A DNA stretch of 46,805 bases, from NCBI GenBank assembly GCA_028875345.1, contig JAPPEG010000130.1:1-46805 (forward strand). The letters are read 5' to 3'. Made by a program: the position numbers and the translations under genes. This document shows, piece after piece, positions 41,233-46,805 of the stretch (the first letter of the stretch is position 1; each line of letters opens with the position of its first letter). The notes beneath the pieces were generated by a model. It worked only from the letters and a program-made list of their open reading frames with translations. It was not told the DNA's origin and searched no databases. The DNA is from Gemmatimonadota bacterium. Its GTDB lineage: Bacteria; Latescibacterota; UBA2968; UBA8231.

Positions 41233-42234
41233 CTAGGCCCTATTCTCTCGCACTCGGCGAAGCAGTTCATCGCCGCTGTGGGATGTTACGATCCAGCCGC
41301 CCACATGCGTCAGGTTTTCACCCGCCATGTCTGCCAGCAACGACGCCAAATCCCTTGCCACGTCCTCGCCAAAACGCAGTGCCGCTTGCTGACATAACAA
41401 ATCTCGTTTGCCTTCTTCACGACCCTTTTCACGGTGCATTCGCAAGCGCGGTGTGCCCTCAGGACCAGCCGTGCCCAAACGCGCCGTTAGCGCACGCGCC
41501 ACCCGCAACAGCGCTGCTGTCGTCTCCGATGACCATCCCAACCGCTCGTTGAGTGCCCGGTGTATTTCCGCCGCCGTCCAACCCGCCAACGCACGACTCG
41601 CTTCTTCTTCGCGATATTGCCTGCCTTCCAATACATAGATCGTCAGTCGAGGCTTGCCGGCCCGTCGGCTAGGCGTGTACGCCTCGGGGACTTCGACCCA
41701 CACTTCGGGAAAGCCCCACAACGCATACTGATGCAGCTTCCCACGCCGAATGTCGGTCGTATGATCAACTTCCAACACTACATCAGGCAAGGTGTGAAAG
41801 CCCAACTTCAACCCGTCTTTGTCGGGCAACCGTTCCGACTGGGGACGCAAGTAAAGGCACTGATCGGGACGCATGACGACCCGAGGGACGCCTTCGGCAT
41901 TTGCATCCCAGATGCTGACCGTGCCAAAGGGGACAAAGTGCGCCCCGCACTCGTCGGCAATTTGTTGAACTAGTTGCATCAGATAGGGTGCGGGCAGTTC
42001 GTGGTCCCCGCTAACTCTGGGTTCGTCGGCCACGACGATGAGGGTTTCGGTGGGACCATACCAATATTCATATCGGCCTTCGTACTCTTCCAGTTCGGAC
42101 AGGGACATTTTGTAGGCGCGGCAGCCGGGAAACTCCAATCGCTCGCCATTGGGCAACACGATGGTGGGCACCTCTTCCTCCGCTAGATCGACCGATTCGG
42201 TGGTGTGCTCTTGGTATGGGATGGTGCTGGACAT
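41233..42234 (-). CDS. Uma2-family (DUF820) restriction-endonuclease-like protein inside the suf operon
   Basis: A 333-residue protein with the DUF820/Uma2 PD-(D/E)xK-like core at residues ~130-200: 'PDVVLEVDHTTDIRRGKLHQ', then 'YALWGFPEVWVEVPE' and 'LTIYVLEGRQYR'. The usual Uma2 protein is ~190 residues; this one has N-terminal and charged C-terminal extensions ('REKGREEGKRDLLCQQAA', 'RFGEDVARDLASLLADMAG'). Function of the family is poorly known; links to DNA cleavage and mobile elements are suspected. ATG 42234 has GAGG about 10 nt upstream. It splits sufB from sufC and has no evident part in Fe-S assembly, suggesting insertion. Confidence 0.85.
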   Translation of the reverse strand: MSSTIPYQEHTTESVDLAEEEVPTIVLPNGERLEFPGCRAYKMSLSELEEYEGRYEYWYGPTETLIVVADEPRVSGDHELPAPYLMQLVQQIADECGAHFVPFGTVSIWDANAEGVPRVVMRPDQCLYLRPQSERLPDKDGLKLGFHTLPDVVLEVDHTTDIRRGKLHQYALWGFPEVWVEVPEAYTPSRRAGKPRLTIYVLEGRQYREEEASRALAGWTAAEIHRALNERLGWSSETTAALLRVARALTARLGTAGPEGTPRLRMHREKGREEGKRDLLCQQAALRFGEDVARDLASLLADMAGENLTHVGGWIVTSHSGDELLRRVRENRA

Positions 42235-42302
42235 GGTTCAACCTCTTATGGCTTTGGTCAAGGGCGATCCACAACGAACTAGGCGAATTAGTTCTGACTC
42301 AT

Positions 42303-43766
42303 CTACCCAACGCTGCCTTCGAGGCTGATGCCGAGCAGCTTTTGCGCCTCGACGGCGAATTCCATCGGCAGTTCGGCGAGGACTTCCTTGCAGAAGCCGT
42401 TGACGATCATGGAGATGGCGTCTTCAGTGGAGATCCCGCGCTGGTTGCAGTAGAAAATCTGGTCCTCGCCGATCTTGGAGGTGGAAGCCTCGTGCTCGAC
42501 GTGGGCCGTGGGATTGCGCACCTCGATGTAGGGAAAGGTGTGCGCGCCGCATTGGTCGCCGATGAGCATGGAATCGCACTGGGTGAAGTTGCGGGCGCCG
42601 GTCGCGTTTTTGAGCACCTGCACCTTGCCGCGATAGGTATTTTGGCCGCGCTGGGCCGAAATGCCCTTGGAAACAATGGTGCTGCGGGTGTTTTTGCCGA
42701 TGTGGTGCATCTTGGTGCCGGTGTCGGCCTGCTGTCGCTTGGACGTGACGGCCACCGAGTAAAATTCGCCGACCGAGTGATCGCCCTGTAGGATGCAGCT
42801 AGGGTACTTCCAGGTGATGGCCGATCCGGTCTCGACTTGGGTCCACGAAATCTTGGAGCGGTCGCCGCGACATGCGCCGCGTTTGGTGACGAAGTTGTAG
42901 ATCCCGCCTTTGCCGTTTTCATCGCCGGGGTACCAGTTCTGCACAGTGGAGTACTTGATCTGCGCATCGCCGAGGGCTACGAGTTCGACGACGGCCGCGT
43001 GGAGCTGGTTTTCGTCGCGCATGGGCGCCGTACAGCCTTCTAAGTATGACACATACGACCCCTCGTCGGCGATGACCAAGGTGCGCTCGAACTGGCCGGT
43101 GTTCGCCGCGTTGATGCGGAAATACGTCGATAGCTCCATGGGGCAGCGCACGCCCGGCGGCACGTACACGAAGGAGCCGTCGGTAAAGACCGCGGAGTTG
43201 AGGGTGGCGAAGAAATTGTCGGAATAGGGCACGACCGAGCCGAGGTATTTTCGCACGAGCTCGGGGTGATCTTGGATGGCTTCGGACATGGAGCAGAAGA
43301 TGATGCCCAACTCGGCCAGCTTGTCCTTGAACGTGGTGGCCACGGAGACGCTGTCGAAAACGGCGTCCACGGCCACGCCGGCGAGCATTTTCTGCTCTTC
43401 GAGCGGGATGCCCAGCTTCTGGTAGGTGGCCAGAATTTCGGGATCGACCTCGTCGAGGCTGTCGAGCTGTTTCTGCTTGGGGGCCGAGTAGTACACGATG
43501 TCTTGGTAGTTGATGTCGGGATAGTGGACCATGGCCCAGCGCTGGCTCTGTTGGCGGCGCGTTGGATCCTCCATGGTGAGCCAGCGGCGATAGGCTTTGA
43601 GCCGCCAGTCGAGCATGAACTCAGGCTCGTCCTTTTTGGCGGAGATGAAGCGAATGATCTCTTCGTTGAGACCGGGTGGGGCCGAGTCGGCCTCTATGTC
43701 GGTGACGAATCCCCACTCGTAATCGCGGTTGGCAAATTGCTCTAGGGTTTGGGTGCTTTCGCTCAT
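42303..43766 (-). CDS. sufB: SufB, Fe-S cluster scaffold subunit
   Basis: A 487-residue SufB, the main cluster-assembly scaffold. Landmarks are '[20 protein letters not shown]' at the N-terminus, '[19 protein letters not shown]', '[19 protein letters not shown]', '[20 protein letters not shown]', '[19 protein letters not shown]' and '[20 protein letters not shown]' with the Cys/Glu cluster region. Length fits the family. ATG 43766 has AAGGAGC about 6 nt upstream. It is the first gene of the suf operon and lies 68 nt upstream of the Uma2-type gene. Confidence 0.97.
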   Translation of the reverse strand: MSESTQTLEQFANRDYEWGFVTDIEADSAPPGLNEEIIRFISAKKDEPEFMLDWRLKAYRRWLTMEDPTRRQQSQRWAMVHYPDINYQDIVYYSAPKQKQLDSLDEVDPEILATYQKLGIPLEEQKMLAGVAVDAVFDSVSVATTFKDKLAELGIIFCSMSEAIQDHPELVRKYLGSVVPYSDNFFATLNSAVFTDGSFVYVPPGVRCPMELSTYFRINAANTGQFERTLVIADEGSYVSYLEGCTAPMRDENQLHAAVVELVALGDAQIKYSTVQNWYPGDENGKGGIYNFVTKRGACRGDRSKISWTQVETGSAITWKYPSCILQGDHSVGEFYSVAVTSKRQQADTGTKMHHIGKNTRSTIVSKGISAQRGQNTYRGKVQVLKNATGARNFTQCDSMLIGDQCGAHTFPYIEVRNPTAHVEHEASTSKIGEDQIFYCNQRGISTEDAISMIVNGFCKEVLAELPMEFAVEAQKLLGISLEGSVG

Positions 43767-43798
43767 GTTGGCTCCTTGTATCTAGGCGCAGTCTCAAG

Positions 43799-43826
43799 AA
43801 CTTAGGAATCTGTACAAAAAAGTCAA
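43799..43826 (-). promoter_or_regulatory. candidate sigma70-type promoter of the suf operon
   Basis: On the minus strand TTGACT (43826-43821, 5 of 6 matches to the -35 consensus) is followed by 16 nt and TAAGTT (43804-43799, a weak -10). It lies 33-60 nt upstream of the sufB start, in the 80-nt gap after the DUF58 gene. I do not see a clear Rrf2/IscR half-site in it. Confidence 0.45.
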
Positions 43827-43846
43827 GTTTCAGGACGGGACGGCGG

Positions 43847-44746
43847 CTAACCCATTTTTTTGCGTTGCGCCAAGTAGCGCGATAGGGCCACGTCAAAGGG
43901 GGTTGCCGTGTCGAGCAGGGCGTAGTCGATGCCGGCCTCGGCGCACCCGAGTCGATAGGTCTGAATCAGCTCGTCCATCAGCGCGCGGTATTCGTGCTGG
44001 ATGTGCCAGGGCTGGGTGGTGAGGGTTTGGTCTGGGTCTTCGAGGTCGTAGAAGCGGGTCTGGTCGCGGAAGGCGAGGTCGCGCTCGCGGGGGTCGAGCA
44101 GGTGGAAGACGATCACTTCGTGCCGCAGGTGGCGGAAGTGGCGCAGTCCTTGGAGGACTTGGTCGGGCGCGTCGAGCAGGTCGGAGAGCACAATGACGAG
44201 GCCGCGGCGGCGGATGCGCTCGGCGAGGTCGTGGAAGGCCGGGGCCATGCTCGTCTCGTTGTGTGGCCGCGCTTGGTCGATGGTTTTGAGGAGCACTTGG
44301 AGGTGGCTTTGCACCGAGCGCGGCGGCACGTACGCCTCGGTCTGGTGGTGGTAGAGCAACAGGCCGACCGCATCGCGCTGCTTGAGCATGAGGTACGACA
44401 GCGCGGCCGCTAGAGATACAGCGTAGCGAAATTTGCTCAGCGGCGCGCCGGCCGCAAAGTCCATGGAGCCGGACACGTCGAGCAGTAGGTAAGCTTTGAG
44501 GTTGGTTTCCTCTTCGTACTGTTTGACGTATAGGCGATCGGACTTGGCGTATGCCTTCCAATCGAGGTCGCGCAGGGGGTCGCCCGGCATGTAGGGACGG
44601 TGCTCGGAGAATTCGACCGAGAAGCCGTGGTACGGGCTGCGATGCAGGCCGGTGATAAAGCCTTCGACCACGAGCCGCGCAATCAGGTCGAGGCGCGAGA
44701 GGCGCGAGATGGTTTCCGGGTGGAGGTAGGAGGCGGCTTCGCTCAC
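43847..44746 (-). CDS. DUF58 protein with vWA-like MIDAS motif
   Basis: A 299-residue DUF58 protein, usually encoded with MoxR ATPases. The conserved N-terminal run 'LDLIARLVVEGFITGLHRSP', 'FSEHRPYMPGDPLRDLDWKA' and 'DRLYVKQYEEETNLKAYLLL' leads to the metal-binding 'DVSGSMDF' (D-x-S-x-S). MoxR/DUF58 pairs are thought to act as metal-insertion or envelope-protein chaperone systems; the client here is unknown. Start is GTG 44746, one nucleotide after the MoxR stop, without an obvious ribosome site, implying coupling to MoxR. No downstream transmembrane vWA or BatD-like genes follow. Confidence 0.93.
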   Translation of the reverse strand: MSEAASYLHPETISRLSRLDLIARLVVEGFITGLHRSPYHGFSVEFSEHRPYMPGDPLRDLDWKAYAKSDRLYVKQYEEETNLKAYLLLDVSGSMDFAAGAPLSKFRYAVSLAAALSYLMLKQRDAVGLLLYHHQTEAYVPPRSVQSHLQVLLKTIDQARPHNETSMAPAFHDLAERIRRRGLVIVLSDLLDAPDQVLQGLRHFRHLRHEVIVFHLLDPRERDLAFRDQTRFYDLEDPDQTLTTQPWHIQHEYRALMDELIQTYRLGCAEAGIDYALLDTATPFDVALSRYLAQRKKMG

Positions 44747-44747
44747 G

Positions 44748-45737
44748 CTAGGATTCTGGCTCCACGTCGGCGAGCAGGCGTTCGATTAGGCCGACTGCGC
44801 TGATGTTTTGTGCTTCGGCGTGGAAGTTGACGACTAGGCGGTGGCGCATCACCGGCAGGGCCACGGCGCGGATGTCCTCAATGGCGACCGAGTGCCGGCC
44901 GGCGAGGATGGCCCGCGCCTTGGCCGCTAAGACTAAGTACTGGGAGGCGCGCGGCCCAGCGCCCCAACTGACCATTTCGCGAATGTAATCCGGCGCTTGG
45001 GCGTCCCCGGGCCGGGAGGAGCGCACCAGTGAGACGGCGTAGCGGACGCAGTGATCGGCTACGGGCACCCGGCGCACGAGTTGTTGTAGTTCGACGATCT
45101 GCTCGGCATCGACGACTTGGCTGACGGTGGCTTGGGCGACGCTGGTGGTGGCGCGGACGATGTCCTCTTCCTCGCGGTCGCTGGGATAGTCGATCCACAG
45201 CTCGAAGATAAAGCGGTCGAGCTGGGCTTCGGGCAGGGGGTAGGTACCCTCCTGTTCGATGGGATTTTGGGTGGCGAGCACGAAGAAGGGCTCGCTGAGC
45301 TGCATGGTCTCGCCGGCCGCGGTGACCGCGTGTTCCTGCATGGCTTGGAGCAGGGCCGCTTGGGTTTTGGGAGGCGTGCGGTTGATTTCGTCGGCGAGGA
45401 TGACGTTGGCAAACAGGGGCCCGCGAATGAAGCGAAATGCCTTGCGGCCGGTGTCGATGTCCTCTTCGAGCACCTCAGTGCCGGTGATGTCCGAGGGCAT
45501 CAGATCTGGGGTGAATTGGATGCGGCCAAAGGAGAGATCGAGCGTGCGGGCGAGAGTTTGGATGAGCGTAGTTTTGGCCAAGCCAGGTACGCCTACCAGT
45601 AGGCAGTGGCCGCCGGCGAGCAAGGCTATGAGCAGTTCCTCGACGATCTGCTTCTGGCCGATGACGACTTGGCCGATCTCGCCGTAGATGCGGTCCCTGA
45701 TTTGGCCGAGCTGAGCTACGGCCTCGGTATCTGACAT
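44748..45737 (-). CDS. MoxR-family AAA+ ATPase
   Basis: A 329-residue AAA+ ATPase. Walker A is 'LVGVPGLAKTTLIQTLA' (about residues 47-63), followed by 'RIQFTPDLMPSDITGTEVLE', Walker B 'ILADEINRTPPKTQAALLQ', sensor 1 'PFFVLATQNPIEQEGTYPLP' and 'EAQLDRFIFELWIDYP'. All are diagnostic for MoxR. It is expected to act with the DUF58 protein to activate or fold a client protein, but no client is evident beside it. ATG 45737 has AAAGGAAG 5-6 nt upstream. Its first 22 nt overlap the end of the HicB-like gene. Confidence 0.94.
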   Translation of the reverse strand: MSDTEAVAQLGQIRDRIYGEIGQVVIGQKQIVEELLIALLAGGHCLLVGVPGLAKTTLIQTLARTLDLSFGRIQFTPDLMPSDITGTEVLEEDIDTGRKAFRFIRGPLFANVILADEINRTPPKTQAALLQAMQEHAVTAAGETMQLSEPFFVLATQNPIEQEGTYPLPEAQLDRFIFELWIDYPSDREEEDIVRATTSVAQATVSQVVDAEQIVELQQLVRRVPVADHCVRYAVSLVRSSRPGDAQAPDYIREMVSWGAGPRASQYLVLAAKARAILAGRHSVAIEDIRAVALPVMRHRLVVNFHAEAQNISAVGLIERLLADVEPES

Positions 45738-45991
45738 GTACTTCCTTTCGATTGTTCGGAAATCTCGTCTCCAGAAAATAAGAACTCTTTAAGCTCGTTT
45801 ATGGGCACAGGCCGATAGATTTCTTCTCGGCGATTCTCAGCAATCATGTACTCAAGATAGGCCTCCGCTGCGTCTCTCAAGCCTTCCAATGCTTCTTTTT
45901 TATTTTTTCCGCAAGAGGCAATATCTAGCTCGACGCATAGCGAGGCGTACTGACTGCCTTCTTTTTTTAGCAAACAGGTAAGCGGTTTCAT
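45716..45991 (-). CDS. HicB-like (UPF0150) protein, no toxin partner visible
   Basis: A 91-residue protein whose first ~55 residues form the HicB-type partial RNase H-like fold: 'MKPLTCLLKKEGSQYASLCV', 'ELDIASCGKNKKEALEGLRD', 'AAEAYLEYMIA'. In HicAB modules this domain neutralises the HicA mRNA nuclease; no HicA is found next to it on either strand, and the C-terminal DNA-binding part is missing. ATG 45991 has GGGAGGGG about 8 nt upstream, within the end of the HAD gene (4-nt overlap). It is more AT-rich than the MoxR gene. It may be an orphan antitoxin or a domesticated regulator. Confidence 0.75.
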   Translation of the reverse strand: MKPLTCLLKKEGSQYASLCVELDIASCGKNKKEALEGLRDAAEAYLEYMIAENRREEIYRPVPINELKEFLFSGDEISEQSKGSTCQIPRP

Positions 45992-46629
45992 AGCAGATCC
46001 CCTCCCTTCAAAATACCGTCTTTCCTATGGCCATTCAAATTCGCCAGAGCGTGATGTATGTCGTCAGGCGATTGGAAATATACCGTCTGCAATCCGGCGG
46101 CATTGGCACCGGCGATATTTTCCTGAGTGTCGTCGAAGAACAAAATGTCTGAGTGCGCCACGCCGATGTCGGCGGCGATGGCATCAAATGCGCGTCTTTC
46201 AGGTTTGCGCAGGCCGAGGTCGAAGGAGATGAAAACCTTGTCGAAGCTCTGGAAAATTGCGGGATAGTCGGCCTGCCAAGCGGCTAGGTGAGTAGGATTG
46301 GTGTTGGTGAAGGCGTAGCAGGGGAATTGCTTGCGCGCTTTGCTTATAGCTGCCAACACGGTAGGGATTTCCGCGACGAAGACGGAGTTCCAGCCAGCGG
46401 CTATTTCGTCGTCGCTGCCGTCGAGTTTAAGGAGGTTGCGCAGGTAGGCGAAATATTCGGCTCCGTCGATCTCGCCACGCTCGTGCCGCTGGTAGGCCGT
46501 GTCGAAATGAAAGGTGGATTTCAGTTCGGCGAAGGAGAGGGCCGAAATGGTTTCCCAACGCCGCAAGACACGGTCGAAGTCAATCTCGATCACTATGCCG
46601 CCGAGGTCGAATAACAGGGCTTCGACCAT
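45988..46629 (-). CDS. HAD-superfamily phosphatase resembling YihX
   Basis: A 213-residue HAD hydrolase. Motif I reads 'LLFDLGGIVIEIDFDRVLRR', with the D-L-G form also seen in E. coli YihX (alpha-glucose-1-phosphate phosphatase), where the second Asp of DxD is absent. Motif II is 'CYAFTNTNP', motif III Lys is in 'FDLGLRKPERRAF' and motif IV is 'ILFFDDTQENIAGANAAGL'. The run 'HERGEIDGAEYF' also matches YihX. It is likely a sugar-phosphate phosphatase. Start ATG 46629 lies one nucleotide after the stop of the partial gene upstream. Confidence 0.9.
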   Translation of the reverse strand: MVEALLFDLGGIVIEIDFDRVLRRWETISALSFAELKSTFHFDTAYQRHERGEIDGAEYFAYLRNLLKLDGSDDEIAAGWNSVFVAEIPTVLAAISKARKQFPCYAFTNTNPTHLAAWQADYPAIFQSFDKVFISFDLGLRKPERRAFDAIAADIGVAHSDILFFDDTQENIAGANAAGLQTVYFQSPDDIHHALANLNGHRKDGILKGGDLL

Positions 46630-46630
46630 C

Positions 46631-46805
46631 TCAGGTCTTGCGTTCCTTTTTCTTAGCCGCCGGGAAGAGCACGTTGTTCAGAATCAGCCGATAACCGGGC
46701 GAGTTGGGGTGCAGGGTGAGGTTGGTCGGCGGGTCGTGAACGTGGTGCCGGTGGTCTTCTGGGTCGTGGCCGGCGTAGAAAGTGAAAGTGCCCTTGCCGA
46801 CGCGG
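46631..46805 (-). CDS. C-terminal 57 residues of an asparagine-synthetase-B-annotated FCB protein (truncated by window edge)
   Basis: The open frame entering from the window edge ends at TGA 46631. It encodes 'GTFTFYAGHDPEDHRHHV', 'HDPPTNLTLHPNSPGYRLIL' and 'NNVLFPAAKKKERKT'. This tail (GHDPED...DPPT...SPGYRLILNNVLFPAA) is, from memory, typical of an FCB-group secreted or membrane protein often labelled asparagine synthetase B; the label is poorly founded. The basic KKKERKT end is conserved in that group. It is immediately upstream of the HAD gene. Confidence 0.6.
   Translation of the reverse strand, partial: RVGKGTFTFYAGHDPEDHRHHVHDPPTNLTLHPNSPGYRLILNNVLFPAAKKKERKT

Overview
The window looks like a chromosomal segment from a GC-rich, uncultured bacterium of the FCB type, with Latescibacterota or Poribacteria as my best guesses. 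The pointers are secreted proteins with 'TPNGDG(V/I)ND' C-terminal domains, a DUF5916 outer-membrane protein, a DUF6785 permease, phytanoyl-CoA dioxygenase (PhyH) and enolase-superfamily enzymes, a sulfatase and creatininase-like genes. The taxonomic call is inference from gene content, not from a marker gene. About 42 genes are supported. No gene-free stretch exceeds 300 nt, and I saw no tRNA, rRNA, CRISPR or transposase.

Layout. 0-4.2 kb: a truncated SNF2 helicase, a DUF6785 membrane protein and an enolase-superfamily enzyme. 4.2-9.0 kb (minus strand): a tight operon creatininase-like > tsaC-like > sppA-like > SelA-like, led by a good sigma70-type promoter. 9.07-13.4 kb (plus): selB followed by a three-domain phosphohistidine phosphotransferase resembling rifampicin phosphotransferase. 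13.4-18.6 kb: an accessory block with all genes on the minus strand (GNAT, VOC, SnoaL-like, ECF sigma with a small partner, and a chimeric MFS/DUF5916 gene). This block is bounded and interrupted by three direct copies of the 3' end of the phosphotransferase gene. 18.7-27.2 kb: a DUF1080 gene, then a four-gene plus-strand operon of two secreted discoidin/FlgD-like proteins, a Cys-type sulfatase and a CocE/NonD hydrolase. 27.3-36.4 kb: a carbohydrate-acid-like locus with two NAD-epimerases, a GH4 glycosidase, a DASS transporter, an Ldh_2 dehydrogenase, two PhyH enzymes and a second enolase-superfamily enzyme. 36.4-43.8 kb: a suf Fe-S assembly operon sufB-[uma2]-sufC-sufD-sufS-sufU-sufT-rrf2, whose intergenic gaps hold a heptanucleotide array and a GC-rich palindrome. 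43.8-46.8 kb: DUF58 and MoxR genes, an orphan HicB-like gene, a YihX-like HAD phosphatase and the end of one more gene.

How the parts work together. The 19.5-36.4 kb stretch reads as uptake and breakdown of sulfated or uronic-acid-containing organic matter: binding at the surface, desulfation, NAD-dependent glycoside cleavage, anion import, then oxidation and dehydration of acid sugars. The suf operon would supply Fe-S clusters. The most unusual items are the repeated gene-tail structure at 13.4-18.6 kb, the MFS/DUF5916 chimera with a hairpin over its ribosome binding site, the SppA protease carrying a beta-rich N-terminal domain, and the heptad array in the suf operon.
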